Position numbers and translations under genes: made by a program
Assembly (NCBI GenBank): GCA_027459645.1
Contig: DAIDHQ010000032.1
Span: forward strand, 62,001 to 126,000
Source: Vulcanimicrobiota bacterium
Lineage (GTDB): Bacteria; Vulcanimicrobiota; Vulcanimicrobiia; Vulcanimicrobiales; Vulcanimicrobiaceae
Direction of reading: 5' to 3'
DNA length: 64,000 bases
Notes under the pieces: generated by a model
What the model saw: only the letters and a program-made list of their open reading frames with translations
What the model was told of the DNA's origin: nothing
Database searches by the model: none
Shown here: positions 1 to 8,998 of the stretch, in pieces
How positions within the stretch are numbered: position 1 is the first letter of the stretch
Layout of the letters: each line of letters begins with the position of its first letter

Positions 1-1119
1 GACGGGTACGCTCGCTGCCGAAACGACGATCGAGCGGCTCGCGCCTTTGCGAACGACCGCATCGAAATATAGCGCGACGACGAGCGCGAGCGCGGGCAAT
101 TCGAGCGCGATGTAATTCGGGAGCTTCGTCTTCGCAAAACTGAAGAAGAGCAGCGGCACGACGATCCACACGAACGCCAGACGCCACAGCCGTGCGAGGT
201 CCGGCGCCGTGCGGTTGGATACGAACGCTCGTACGCCGTAGACGATCGACATCGGCAAGAACGCGACCCACGGGAAAAAGCCGAGGATCACGACGGGGAG
301 ATAGTACCAAACCGGCCCCGACTGGTTCTCGATGACGCCGGTATACCGGCCGATCGTGTAATGCCCGATCAACTGCACGAGCGCTTTCGGGCCCGCAGCA
401 ACGGCAATGCCGATCAGCCAGGGGGCAATAATGGCGGCGAAGGCTGCTAGACCGGCGATCCACGCCCGAATCGGCGGGAACGTAGTCGGTTCTTCCCGCG
501 CGTTCCAGAGCGCATAGGGAGCGATGACGATGAGCGCGATGACCGGCGCCACCGGCCCCTTGGCGAGAAATCCGAACGCCGCGGCAATCCAGCCGTAGAT
601 AAAGTACCGGTTGCGCCCCGACTCGAGCGCCCGGAACCACCAAAACACGTTGAGGGCGACGGCGACGTCGAGCAGGGCGTCCATGATCGCCAGGCGCCCG
701 ATGACTGCCTGCATCAGCGAACTGGACAGGATGACGCTCGCATAGACCCCGATGCGCGTCCCCGCCTGGCGAGCCACCGCATAGCCCGTCATGGCGCCCA
801 TCCCGATCGTCGCGAGCGCCGCGGGCAGGCGCAGGGCGAGCGCGCTCAGCCCGAAGGCCTTGGCAAAGACCGCCGCGATCCAAAAATAGAGCGGTGGCTG
901 GATGAACCACGGATCGCCGTTGAGGTGCATGACGATCCAGCTATGAAAGAGCAGAATCTCTCGGGCAACTTCGCCATAGGCCGTTTCGCTGTTGTCCCAC
1001 AACGTGCCGACGCCGAGTCCGGGGAGGGTAATGAGCGCGGCAATGATCGCCCCGACAAAAGCCGCACGCGCGGGTCTCTCCATCGCGGACGGTGTTTGGC
1101 GCACGCATGCGGAAGTCAT
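1..1119 (-). CDS. GT39/ArnT-like membrane glycosyltransferase, C-terminus cut by window edge
   Basis: The frame is open from 1119 to the window edge with no stop, giving 373 codons of a polytopic membrane protein. The N-terminal part has a first membrane helix, then WDNSETAYGEVAREIL and a PWFIQPPLYFW segment. These match the acidic first-loop motif and the KPPLYYW-like motif of the PMT/ArnT family (GT39), which transfers sugars from polyprenyl-phosphate carriers on the outer face of the membrane. RLAIMDALLD and FLAKGPVAP are also typical. I chose the ATG at 1119 because TAGGCT lies five bases upstream; the ATG at 1083 is in frame and also possible. It diverges from hemC, with only 10 bases between start codons. 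The sugar and acceptor cannot be inferred. Confidence 0.82.
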   Translation of the reverse strand, partial: MTSACVRQTPSAMERPARAAFVGAIIAALITLPGLGVGTLWDNSETAYGEVAREILLFHSWIVMHLNGDPWFIQPPLYFWIAAVFAKAFGLSALALRLPAALATIGMGAMTGYAVARQAGTRIGVYASVILSSSLMQAVIGRLAIMDALLDVAVALNVFWWFRALESGRNRYFIYGWIAAAFGFLAKGPVAPVIALIVIAPYALWNAREEPTTFPPIRAWIAGLAAFAAIIAPWLIGIAVAAGPKALVQLIGHYTIGRYTGVIENQSGPVWYYLPVVILGFFPWVAFLPMSIVYGVRAFVSNRTAPDLARLWRLAFVWIVVPLLFFSFAKTKLPNYIALELPALALVVALYFDAVVRKGASRSIVVSAASVPV

Positions 1120-1124
1120 CCGAA

Positions 1125-1130
1125 AGCCTA
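1125..1130 (-). promoter_or_regulatory. possible -10 element for the GT39 gene
   Basis: TAGGCT read on the minus strand sits five bases before the ATG at 1119. The same hexamer precedes the gene at 49342. If used, the mRNA would be nearly leaderless, and the promoter would overlap the hemC start codon. No clear -35 was found. Confidence 0.35.
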
Positions 1131-2035
1131 TGGACACGGTGGTTTTAGCCTCGCGCGCGAGTGCGCTCGCAATGGCACAGAGCCGATGGGTCGCTTCCCG
1201 CCTCGCCGAGTACGGAATCCCAAGCACGATCCTCAACCTCACCACGACGGGTGACCGCGTGCAAGATCGCCCCATCGCGGCGATCGGCAGCGTCAACGTC
1301 TGGGTGAAGGAACTCGAGATCGCGCTGCGCGACGGTCGCGCGGATTACGCCGTACACTCGAGTAAGGATCTGCCTTCGGAACTCGAGCCCGACATGACGA
1401 TCGCGGCATTTTCGTCGCGCGAAGATCCGCGCGACATGTTTTGCAGCGAGCGCTATCCGAGCTTCGACGCGCTTCCCGCCGGTTCGGTCGTCGGAACCTC
1501 CAGCTTGCGCCGCCGCGCGCTTTTAGAGGCGCTGCGCGGCGACCTGCGCTACGAAGACGTGCGCGGCAACGTCGATACGCGACTGCGAAAGCTTCGCGAG
1601 GGGCAGTACGATGCGATCGTCCTGGCTGCGGCTGGATTAAAACGCGTCGGTTTGCGGGCCACGTTTATGGAGCCGTTCGACGTCAACGCCGTGGTGCCGG
1701 CGGTCGGACAAGGGGCGCTTGCCGTCGAGACGCTATCGTCGCAAACCGAACTTGCGTCGTGCCTGCACCGCGCGATCAACGACGCGCCGACGGAACTGTG
1801 CGTCCGCGCCGAGCGCGCGGCGCTGCGCGCGCTGCGCGCCGGATGCAACGCGCCGATCGGCATCCACGCGCAGTTGGAAGAGAACGTCATGATGCTCGTG
1901 GGCGCGTACGCGCAACCCGAACGCGGCATCGTCGCGCACGAGCGCATGGAGCGCGTCGTCAACGACGTCGCCCAAGCCGAAGCGGCCGGCGAAGAACTCG
2001 CCGCCGCACTGCTCGGCCGAGTGGAGGTTCGCTGA
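1130..2035 (+). CDS. hemC: hydroxymethylbilane synthase (porphobilinogen deaminase)
   Basis: Polymerises four porphobilinogen units into hydroxymethylbilane in the cytoplasm, using a dipyrromethane cofactor built on a cysteine. The 301-residue product opens with MDTVVLASRASALAMAQS, the family's N-terminal strand. It carries the KDLP segment (VHSSKDLPSEL), GTSSLRRRALL, RGNVDTRLRKL and, near the C-terminus, LRAGCNAPIG, where the Cys is the cofactor attachment site. I chose the ATG at 1130 because the protein aligns from there; the frame stays open upstream to 992 but would overlap the divergent glycosyltransferase. It is the first gene of an eight-gene operon and its stop overlaps the hemB start (TGATG). 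Confidence 0.96.
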   Translation: MDTVVLASRASALAMAQSRWVASRLAEYGIPSTILNLTTTGDRVQDRPIAAIGSVNVWVKELEIALRDGRADYAVHSSKDLPSELEPDMTIAAFSSREDPRDMFCSERYPSFDALPAGSVVGTSSLRRRALLEALRGDLRYEDVRGNVDTRLRKLREGQYDAIVLAAAGLKRVGLRATFMEPFDVNAVVPAVGQGALAVETLSSQTELASCLHRAINDAPTELCVRAERAALRALRAGCNAPIGIHAQLEENVMMLVGAYAQPERGIVAHERMERVVNDVAQAEAAGEELAAALLGRVEVR

Positions 2036-3006
2036 TGCATCGTCCGCGCCGCCTGCGCCGCACGCCGGTGATCCGCTCGCTGGTGCGCGAACACCACGTG
2101 CGCGTCGACCAGTTGGTGCAACCGCTCTTCGTCGTCCAAAACCCGCGCGATGCCGGCGCCATTTCGTCGATGCCAGGCATCGAACGATTCACCGTGGAGC
2201 GCGTCGTGGACGAAGTGCGCGAACTGGCCGACCTGGGCGTGAAGAGCGTCCTGCTCTTCGGCATTCCGGAATTCAAAGACGCAACCGCAACCGGCAACTA
2301 CGATCCGAACGGCGTGGTGCAGCAGGCGATCCGCGCGATCAAACGGACGAATCCGAGCGTTTGCGTGATCGCCGATCTTTGCAATTGCGAGTACACCGAT
2401 CACGGCCATTGCGGCATCGTAACGGAAAGCGGCGACGTCGATAACGACGCAACCGTGCAACTGCTCGTACGCACCGCGATCACCTACGCCGAGGCCGGCG
2501 TCGACGTCATCGCGCCGTCGGATATGATGGACGGACGCGTCGACGCGATTCGTTCGGCGCTTGACGCGCGCGACTTCACCGACGTAGCGATCATGGCGTA
2601 CAGCGCGAAATACGCGTCGGCCTTCTACGGTCCGTTCCGCGAAGCCGCGGGCTCGACGCCGCAGTTCGGCGATCGCCGGACCTATCAGATGGACCCGCCG
2701 AACGCGCGCGAAGCGCTGCGTGAAATCGAATTGGATATCGAAGAAGGCGCCGACATCGTGATGGTCAAGCCCGGTCTGCCGTATCTCGACATCGTGCGCG
2801 CCGCGCGCGATGCGTTCGAAGTGCCGATCGCCGTGTACAACGTCAGCGGCGAATACTCGATGATTCAGGCGGCGATCGCCAACGGATGGCTGGAAGCAGA
2901 GCGCACCGTAGATGAATTACTCGTTTCGTTCGTGCGTGCCGGCGCGGACATCATCATCACGTATTTCGCGAAGGAGTTCGCCGCGCGTCATGGCGCTCGC
3001 GGATAA
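2035..3006 (+). CDS. hemB: delta-aminolevulinic acid dehydratase (porphobilinogen synthase)
   Basis: Condenses two 5-aminolevulinate molecules into porphobilinogen. The 323-residue protein has the zinc-type metal site, with C116, C118 and C126 in DLCNCEYTDHGHCG. The two Schiff-base lysines are K192 (AYSAKYASAFYGPFR) and K245 (VMVKPGLPYLD). Start ATG overlaps the hemC stop. The last 17 bases overlap the next gene. The full cysteine set predicts a Zn-dependent rather than Mg-only enzyme. Confidence 0.97.
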   Translation: MHRPRRLRRTPVIRSLVREHHVRVDQLVQPLFVVQNPRDAGAISSMPGIERFTVERVVDEVRELADLGVKSVLLFGIPEFKDATATGNYDPNGVVQQAIRAIKRTNPSVCVIADLCNCEYTDHGHCGIVTESGDVDNDATVQLLVRTAITYAEAGVDVIAPSDMMDGRVDAIRSALDARDFTDVAIMAYSAKYASAFYGPFREAAGSTPQFGDRRTYQMDPPNAREALREIELDIEEGADIVMVKPGLPYLDIVRAARDAFEVPIAVYNVSGEYSMIQAAIANGWLEAERTVDELLVSFVRAGADIIITYFAKEFAARHGARG

Positions 3007-3553
3007 TCTCGCCATCGTCATTCTGGCCGGCGGCCGTGCCACGCGTCTGCCCGGCAAGCTGGAGCGTGCCGTGGACGGCGAACCGCTGCTCGCGCGCGTC
3101 TATCGCCACATGCGTGGAATCGCTCCGGTGGTAATCGCCGGTGCCGGCTCCTTCGGACCGGAACTGGACGCGCTGCTCGACTGCCCGATGGTCGTCGACC
3201 GGCGTCCCCATCTGGGGCCGCTCGGCGGATTGCTCTCGGCGGCAGCCGCCACGACGACGGAGTGGATCTTCGCCGTTGCGGGCGATGCTCCGAACGTCGA
3301 CGAGACCGTGGTGCGCGAGTTGCTTGCCAGCGCTCGGGCCGGGGACGAGGCATGCGTTCCGGAGCACGACGGCTGCCTCGAACCGCTGGCCGCGTTGTAC
3401 CGGAGGGACGCGCTGGAGCGCGAAGGCTATGAGGTTTTGAGCGGCGACCGCTCGATGCACGCGCTGCTCGCCCGGCTGAAGGTGCGCCGGATCGCGATGC
3501 GGGCCGAACGTTTTAGGAACATCAACACGTTTGCAGACTTAGGAAGTGTTTAG
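2990..3553 (+). CDS. mobA: MobA-like molybdenum cofactor guanylyltransferase
   Basis: A 187-residue nucleotidyltransferase of the MobA type, which links GMP to molybdopterin to make MGD. The N-terminus has LAGGRATRLPGKL, a variant of the LAGGxSxRMGxDK loop. HLGPLGGLLSA and AVAGDAPNVD (the metal-binding GDxP region) follow. The usual RMGxDK is replaced by RLPGKL, so another NTP substrate is possible. The ATG at 2990 lies inside the end of hemB, indicating translational coupling. Its presence in a heme operon is unusual, but it may serve the bis-MGD formate dehydrogenase at 24.4 kb; that link is inference. Confidence 0.75.
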   Translation: MALADNLAIVILAGGRATRLPGKLERAVDGEPLLARVYRHMRGIAPVVIAGAGSFGPELDALLDCPMVVDRRPHLGPLGGLLSAAAATTTEWIFAVAGDAPNVDETVVRELLASARAGDEACVPEHDGCLEPLAALYRRDALEREGYEVLSGDRSMHALLARLKVRRIAMRAERFRNINTFADLGSV

Positions 3554-3559
3554 CACCCT

Positions 3560-4864
3560 GTGAAATTCGAACGATCTATCTCAGCGTTCGCACGTGCGAA
3601 GAACGTGATACCCGGCGGCGTTAATTCGTCGGTACGCGCGTTTAAATCGGTCGGCGGAACGCCGGTCTTTATGAAGAGCGGCAGCGGCGCACGCATCTGC
3701 GACGTCGACGGTCACGAGTTCATCGACTACGTACTTTCGTGGGGACCGCTGATTCTCGGCCACGCGCATCCGGCCGTCGTTAAAGCGATCTCGAATGCGG
3801 CGGCGCGCGGCAGTTCGTTCGGAACGCCCACCGAAGCCGAAAGCGAACTGGCCGAGCTGATCGTCGCGATGGTCCCGAGCATCGAACGCGTGCGCTTTAC
3901 TTCCAGCGGCACGGAAGCGACGATGAACGCGGTGCGGTTGGCACGCGGCTACACGCGCCGCGAAAAGATCGTGAAATTCGCCGGATGCTATCACGGCGCG
4001 GCCGATCCGTTCCTCATCGCCGCGGGATCGAGCGCGCTGACGCTGGGCGTACCGAATTCGCCCGGCGTGCCGAAGAGCGTCGCGGCCGACACGATCGTGG
4101 TGAACTACAACGACGTCGCCGCGCTCGAACTGGCCTTCGCGCAACACGGCGACGATATCGCGGGCGTGATCGTCGAGCCGTTCGTCGGAAACATGGGTCT
4201 CGTGCTGCCCGACGATGGTTTCTTGCAGCGTCTGCGCGCGCTCTGCACCGACGTCAAAGCGCTGCTGGTCTTCGATGAAGTCATGACCGGGTTTCGCGTC
4301 GCGCGCGGCGGCGCGCAAGAGCGCACCGGCGTCATGCCCGACCTCACGACGCTCGGCAAAGTGATCGGCGGCGGCCTGCCCGTCGGCGCCTTCGGCGGCC
4401 GCAGCGAGATCATGTCGTATCTCACGCCGGAAGGGCCCGTCTTTCACGCGGGCACCCTCTCCGGAAATCCGCTCGCGATGGCGGCCGGAATCGCTACCTT
4501 GAAAATGGTTCGCGACGATGCCACGCTCTACGACCGGCTCGAGGTGCTGGCCCGCGTTTTGACCGAAGGCCTTCACGAGATCTTCTCAAAGCATGGCGTC
4601 GGCCATACGACGGCGTACGCGGGATCGATGTTCGGGTTCTTCTTTACGCCGGGTCCGGTACGCAATCTCGAGACCGCGATGACCGCCGATACCGCGCTCT
4701 ACGCGAAGTTCTTCCATGCGATGCTGGACCGCGGCATCTACCTCGCACCCTCGCAGTTCGAAGCCGGTTTTCTTTCGACGGCGCACACGACGCGCGACAT
4801 CGAACACACGCTCGCCGCGGCCGACGAAAGTCTGAGCTCTATACTCACGCGAGACCTCGCCTGA
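3560..4864 (+). CDS. hemL: glutamate-1-semialdehyde 2,1-aminomutase
   Basis: PLP enzyme converting glutamate-1-semialdehyde to 5-aminolevulinate, the second step of the C5 pathway. The product is 434 residues, the normal length. Visible motifs are NVIPGGVNSSVRAF at the N-terminus, SSGTEATMNAVRLARG (phosphate binding), CYHGAADP, VFDEVMTGFRVA and the PLP lysine K267 in TTLGKVIGGGLPVGA. It starts with GTG, six bases after the previous stop. Its stop overlaps the rex start (TGATG). Together with hemA it shows that ALA is made from glutamyl-tRNA, not from glycine. Confidence 0.97.
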   Translation: MKFERSISAFARAKNVIPGGVNSSVRAFKSVGGTPVFMKSGSGARICDVDGHEFIDYVLSWGPLILGHAHPAVVKAISNAAARGSSFGTPTEAESELAELIVAMVPSIERVRFTSSGTEATMNAVRLARGYTRREKIVKFAGCYHGAADPFLIAAGSSALTLGVPNSPGVPKSVAADTIVVNYNDVAALELAFAQHGDDIAGVIVEPFVGNMGLVLPDDGFLQRLRALCTDVKALLVFDEVMTGFRVARGGAQERTGVMPDLTTLGKVIGGGLPVGAFGGRSEIMSYLTPEGPVFHAGTLSGNPLAMAAGIATLKMVRDDATLYDRLEVLARVLTEGLHEIFSKHGVGHTTAYAGSMFGFFFTPGPVRNLETAMTADTALYAKFFHAMLDRGIYLAPSQFEAGFLSTAHTTRDIEHTLAAADESLSSILTRDLA

Positions 4865-5505
4865 TGATCGATCCGGCGATTCCGCGGCTCTACGCCTATC
4901 ATCGTGCGTTGCGCGAGGCGAAGGTGTCCGGCAAATCGACGATCACCTCACACGGCTTGGCGGCCATGCTCGGCCATTCAATTTCGAGTACCCAGATACG
5001 CAAAGATCTGAGCGCCCTCGGGACCCTCGGGCGCCGCGGCTTCGGTTATGCGATCGATCCGCTAGTCGAGCAGCTGGCCTTCGTTCTAGGATTAGAGCAG
5101 GACTGGCGGGTTGCGATCGTCGGATTCGGCTACCTAGGGCATGCTCTCGCAACCTTCATAACTTCTAGAGAATCTCGGTTTAAGATCGCATCGATATTCG
5201 ACGTCGCACCCGAGCTTATCGGAACGGCGTGGCAGGGTATCGTGGTAGCAGATACATCGAACATGGAAACTATCGTGCAGGACGCCGGCTGCAACATCGG
5301 CGTGATCGCCGTCCCCGCCCCGGCCGCGCAAGCGACCGCGAGCCGTTTGGCGTCGGGCGGCGTTCGAGCGATCTTGAACTTCGCGCCGGCCACGCTGCAT
5401 TTGCGCGCTCCGGTGATCGTGCGGAACATCGATCTCGCCGGTGAAATGTCGATCCTCACGCATTGGCTGACCGCAGCCGACGCATCGCGTGAGGCGGAAG
5501 CCTGA
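4864..5505 (+). CDS. rex: redox-sensing transcriptional repressor Rex
   Basis: Rex senses the NADH/NAD+ ratio and represses respiratory and fermentative genes when NADH is low. The 213-residue protein has an N-terminal winged helix (IPRLYAYHRAL, ISSTQIRKDLSALGTLGRRG). A Rossmann domain with VAIVGFGYLGHALA at about residue 85 follows, and a C-terminal swap helix is plausible. It lies inside the heme operon directly before hemA, overlapping by one base on each side. A rex-hemA-hemC-hemD arrangement is known from Streptomyces, so Rex probably ties heme supply to redox state. I found no clear Rex operator (TTGTGAnnnnnnTCACAA type) in front of hemC. Confidence 0.93.
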   Translation: MIDPAIPRLYAYHRALREAKVSGKSTITSHGLAAMLGHSISSTQIRKDLSALGTLGRRGFGYAIDPLVEQLAFVLGLEQDWRVAIVGFGYLGHALATFITSRESRFKIASIFDVAPELIGTAWQGIVVADTSNMETIVQDAGCNIGVIAVPAPAAQATASRLASGGVRAILNFAPATLHLRAPVIVRNIDLAGEMSILTHWLTAADASREAEA

Positions 5506-6800
5506 TGCCGGTCGTCTGCATCGGTCTCTCGCATCAGACCGCTCCGGTGGAAGTGCGCGAACGCCACGCGTTTCCCGCGGCGCGCGTCGTCGAAGCGCTC
5601 ACCGCGCTTCACGACTACCCCGCCGTCAACGAAGCGGTGATGCTGCAGACCTGCGGCCGGTTGGAGATCTACGCCGAAGTCGACGATTTCGAACGCGGCG
5701 TCGCACAACTGCGCGGTTTCCTTGGAAATTTCGGACATGGCGCGGCGCGCGAACGTTACGACTTGGATTCGTATCTCTATACGCATCTCGGCCGCCAAGC
5801 CGTCGTGCATCTGTTCCGCGTTGCAACCGGGCTCGATTCGATGCTGATCGGCGAAGCCGAGATCCTCGGACAAGTCAAAGACGCCTACGTTCAGGCGCAG
5901 CAGGCGAGCACGGTCGGCACGACGCTGCATCGCCTCTTCCGCGAAGCGCTCAACGCGGGCAAACACGCGCGCTCGGAAACCTCGATCAGCGGCGAGTCGG
6001 CGTCGATTGCGACGGCGGCTATCGAAGCGGCAATCGAACGGCTCGGGGCGCTCGACGGAAAATCGGTGCTCGTGATCGGTGCCGGCAAGATGGGCCGTAC
6101 GGCGGTGCGTCGCCTTCGCGACGAAGGTGCACGGCATCTGATCGTCACGAATCGCAGCATCTCCCGCGCGCAAGAATTGATCGCCGAAGTCGGTTTCGGT
6201 GAAGCGGTCGAGATGCCGGGAATCGCCGAAGCCCTCGCAGCATCCGACGTGGTGGTCACTTCGACGGGAGCGTCGCACTTCGTCGTCACGCACGAGATGG
6301 TCGAAGCGGCGATGCGCGAACGTCCGGAACGTCCGCTCTTTTTCATCGACATCGCGGTGCCGCGCGACGTCGATCCGGATGTCGCCGAGATCGCGAACGT
6401 CGCCCTCGTCGACGTCGACGGCCTCAAGAGCGTCGTCGACCGCAAACTCGAGGTTCGGCGCGAAGCGATTCCGGCGGTCGAAGAAATCATCGAGGAGTTC
6501 ATCGATCGCTTCTCGTCGTGGCATCGCTCGCGCCTGGCCGTACCCGTCATTGCCTCGCTCACCCAAAAGGCGGAAGCGATTCGCATGGCGGAGCTCGAGC
6601 GCTTGTTTTCGCGGCTTCCCGATCTTACCGAACGCGAAAAATTGCTGATCACCGGCATGTCGATGAAGGCCGTTTCCAAGCTACTGCATTCGGTCGTCAC
6701 GAAGATCCGCGAAAAGGCGACGAGCGACCGAGACGAAGCGCTGCTGCACGCGCGCATGCTGAGCGAGCTCTTCGAACTCAACCTCACCGAACATGAGTGA
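5505..6800 (+). CDS. hemA: glutamyl-tRNA reductase
   Basis: NADPH-dependent reduction of glutamyl-tRNA(Glu) to glutamate-1-semialdehyde, the committed step of C5 heme synthesis. The 431-residue product begins VCIGLSHQTAPVEVRER and has the catalytic cysteine C50 in LQTCGRLEIYA. It continues with GEAEILGQVKDAY, an NADPH-binding VLVIGAGKMGRTAV segment and a C-terminal dimerisation helix region. Start and stop overlap its neighbours (TGATG with rex; eight bases with hemD). Confidence 0.97.
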   Translation: MPVVCIGLSHQTAPVEVRERHAFPAARVVEALTALHDYPAVNEAVMLQTCGRLEIYAEVDDFERGVAQLRGFLGNFGHGAARERYDLDSYLYTHLGRQAVVHLFRVATGLDSMLIGEAEILGQVKDAYVQAQQASTVGTTLHRLFREALNAGKHARSETSISGESASIATAAIEAAIERLGALDGKSVLVIGAGKMGRTAVRRLRDEGARHLIVTNRSISRAQELIAEVGFGEAVEMPGIAEALAASDVVVTSTGASHFVVTHEMVEAAMRERPERPLFFIDIAVPRDVDPDVAEIANVALVDVDGLKSVVDRKLEVRREAIPAVEEIIEEFIDRFSSWHRSRLAVPVIASLTQKAEAIRMAELERLFSRLPDLTEREKLLITGMSMKAVSKLLHSVVTKIREKATSDRDEALLHARMLSELFELNLTEHE

Positions 6801-7575
6801 ACGCTCGCCCTTACACGGCAAGCGCCTTTTGATAACGCGGCCCGCGAGCCGCGCCGACGATTTCGTGCGGGCGCTCGAAGAACGCGGCGTCGAACCCGTT
6901 CTCGCCTCCACGATTGCGATCGTCCCGCCCGACGACGTCACGCCAGCACATCGCGCCATCGACGAACTCGGCGCATTCGCATGGCTCGTCTTCACGTCGC
7001 AACACGGCGTCGACGCGTTCTTCGAGCGGCTCTATTCACTCGACGCCGACGCCCGCTACATCGGCAAAACGAAGGTAGCGGCGATCGGTGCGAAAACGGC
7101 CGAACGCCTGCACGAGCGCGGCATACGCCCCGACGTCGTCCCGGCGGGATTTATGGGTGAAGAACTGGCGCGCGCGCTGATCGAAGCCTCGCACGACGGC
7201 GATCGCATTCTGATCTTCCGGGCACAAGAGGGTCGCGACGTGCTGCCTCAGATGCTGGAAGAGGCCGGGCGCAACGTAACGATCGTTTCGGCGTATAAGA
7301 CGGTGTTCGAAGTGGATCCCGAATTCGCGGTCAAGGTCTCGCGCGCGGATATTCTCACGTTTACCAGCGGCAGCACGGTTCGCGGTTTCGTCGAGCTGCT
7401 CGGCGGCGCAAAAGCTGCGGCCGCAGCGGCGCGCGGAAAGATCGTCGCATGCATCGGGCCGATTACGGCGGACGTCGCCGATGCAAACGGCTTACACGTC
7501 GACGTGGTCGCGGACGTTACCACGACGAAGGGCCTGCTCGACGCACTGGAAACGCATCTCTCGCTCTACGCGTGA
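6793..7575 (+). CDS. hemD: uroporphyrinogen-III synthase
   Basis: Closes and inverts ring D of hydroxymethylbilane to give uroporphyrinogen III. The 260-residue protein is divergent, as this family usually is. It has the two-lobed pattern: KRLLITRPASRADDF at the start, LVFTSQHGVDAFF, KVAAIGAKTAERL, then ILIFRAQEGRDVLP, VSAYKTVF, TFTSGSTVRGFVELL and a C-terminal IACIGPITADVA-like segment. Position after hemA supports the call. Later heme genes (hemE, hemN/G/H) are not in the window. Confidence 0.92.
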   Translation: MSERSPLHGKRLLITRPASRADDFVRALEERGVEPVLASTIAIVPPDDVTPAHRAIDELGAFAWLVFTSQHGVDAFFERLYSLDADARYIGKTKVAAIGAKTAERLHERGIRPDVVPAGFMGEELARALIEASHDGDRILIFRAQEGRDVLPQMLEEAGRNVTIVSAYKTVFEVDPEFAVKVSRADILTFTSGSTVRGFVELLGGAKAAAAAARGKIVACIGPITADVADANGLHVDVVADVTTTKGLLDALETHLSLYA

Positions 7576-8345
7576 GCGCACAACTCCTCATCGGCATCGT
7601 TCTGGCTGCGGCCGTCGCATTCGGCGCCTTTCGCGCGCGCGCACTCGCAGCTTCCGGTTCCGTCGCCGCGTTTGTCGTCGGAGCGATCACGTTCGGCGCG
7701 GGCGGTTGGCAAGCGGCGCTCGTGCTCTTCGCGTTCTTTCTTCCCGCCACGCTGCTCTCGCGCATCGGCAAAGCGCGTAAGTGCGCGCTCGTCGACGTCG
7801 GCAAACACGGCGCGCGCGATGCGTGGCAGGTGATGGCGAACGGCGGCGTTGCGGCGATCGCGCTCTTGTTCGCTCCGCGTTATGGCGCCGCTGCATTTGC
7901 GGCGTTTGCGGGTGCGTTTGCCGCAGCCGCGGCCGACACGTGGGGAACGGAGATTGGAACGCTGGCTCGCGGTACGCCGCGGTCGATCTTCACGCTGCGA
8001 CCCGTTGCGACGGGACTATCGGGCGGCATTTCTTGGCAGGGCACGCTCGCAGAAGCCGCCGGCGCTTGCGTCGTTGCCGCACCCGCAGCGGTGCTGCATC
8101 TTGCGCCGTTTCTTCCGGTGGCGATCGCCGGCATCGTTGGAGCGTTCGTCGATTCGGTGCTCGGCGCAACCGCGCAAGCCCTACGCTACTGTCCTTCGTG
8201 CGAGCGCCCGTGCGAGACCGACCCGCATGCGTGCGGCACCCCGACGGTGTTGCGTCGCGGATTCGCATGGTTTGAAAACGATGCGGTAAATCTTGCCGCG
8301 ACCGTGTGTGGCGCTCTCGTGGCTACGGTTTTCGCGCTTCGATAA
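7572..8345 (+). CDS. DUF92/VTE6-like membrane protein
   Basis: A 257-residue polytopic membrane protein of the DUF92 (TIGR00297) family. The diagnostic AAADTWGTEIGTLARG segment sits in the middle, preceded by a GKARKCALVDVGKHGARDAWQVMANGG loop and followed by a glycine-rich membrane region (GLSGGISWQG). A CPSCERPCETDPHACG-like cysteine-rich loop lies near the C-terminus. Plant VTE6 phosphorylates phytyl phosphate; bacterial members have no settled function, though a polyprenyl-phosphate kinase role is suspected. It starts at GTG inside the hemD stop (GTGA), so it is translationally coupled to heme synthesis. Its 3' end overlaps the convergent methyltransferase by 23 bases. Confidence 0.82.
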   Translation: MSAQLLIGIVLAAAVAFGAFRARALAASGSVAAFVVGAITFGAGGWQAALVLFAFFLPATLLSRIGKARKCALVDVGKHGARDAWQVMANGGVAAIALLFAPRYGAAAFAAFAGAFAAAAADTWGTEIGTLARGTPRSIFTLRPVATGLSGGISWQGTLAEAAGACVVAAPAAVLHLAPFLPVAIAGIVGAFVDSVLGATAQALRYCPSCERPCETDPHACGTPTVLRRGFAWFENDAVNLAATVCGALVATVFALR

Positions 8346-8919
8346 GAAGAAACCACGGACGCGTCGCAAGCGTGCGTTCCGCTTCGCTTTGATTCGGCGC
8401 ACGCTGCAGACGCGGTTCGACCACGCGCTCGAGCCGAAGCGGGCTGCGCATAAATGCATCGAGAATCGCCTGCATGGGGCGATGATAGAACGACACTCGC
8501 GTTTCGGCGCCGGCAACCTTCCACGTCTCGGTCACGAGCTGCGTTTCGAAGTAGTCTTCGACCGATGACGCCGACATGGCGGGATGGTGCGTCGAGACGA
8601 CCGCGCGGCCGCCCCGAACGAGCACGCGAGCGAACTCGTTTAACACGGCATCCCACGCGCGCACGTAATGCAGCGTGAGCGAACTAAAGACCAGGTCGAT
8701 TGACCGATCGCCGATCCAATCCAGCGGCTCGGCCAGATCGTGTACGCGAGCACGGACGTTCGGCAGGCGCTTGCGCTCGACGAGTTCCACCATCTCGGGG
8801 CTCGCATCGAGCGCGATCAGCGACGCCGCATCTTTGGCAAGTTCCGCGGCATAAAAGCCGGGCCCGCAACCGGCGTCGAGCACGCGAAGCCCGCGAACCG
8901 ATCCGATGAGATCGAGCAT
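8323..8919 (-). CDS. class I SAM-dependent methyltransferase
   Basis: A 198-residue Rossmann methyltransferase with motif I VLDAGCGPGFYAAEL at the start, LIALDASPEMVELV (motif II), and DLVFSSLTLHYV before a C-terminal region of the UbiE/Methyltransf_11 type. Substrate unknown. The ATG at 8919 is the only normal start codon. The frame stays open upstream and reads residues that look like the usual N-terminal helix (YANDAEAYERHAQASLYNAR), without any ATG, GTG or TTG before the glutaredoxin stop. The true start may therefore be non-canonical, or the gene may have lost its original start. Confidence 0.85.
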   Translation of the reverse strand: MLDLIGSVRGLRVLDAGCGPGFYAAELAKDAASLIALDASPEMVELVERKRLPNVRARVHDLAEPLDWIGDRSIDLVFSSLTLHYVRAWDAVLNEFARVLVRGGRAVVSTHHPAMSASSVEDYFETQLVTETWKVAGAETRVSFYHRPMQAILDAFMRSPLRLERVVEPRLQRAPNQSEAERTLATRPWFLLIEARKP

Positions 8920-8998
8920 CGCGGGCCGTTCGTAACGCGCGTTGTACAGGCTCGCCTGCGCGTGCCGTTCGTACGCTTCGGCGTCGTTCGCGTAGAGG

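Noticed and set aside
5130-6566. 478-codon minus-strand open frame opposite rex and hemA
   Set aside because: Arg/Asp/His-rich shadow product with no motif; the plus strand carries two clear genes.
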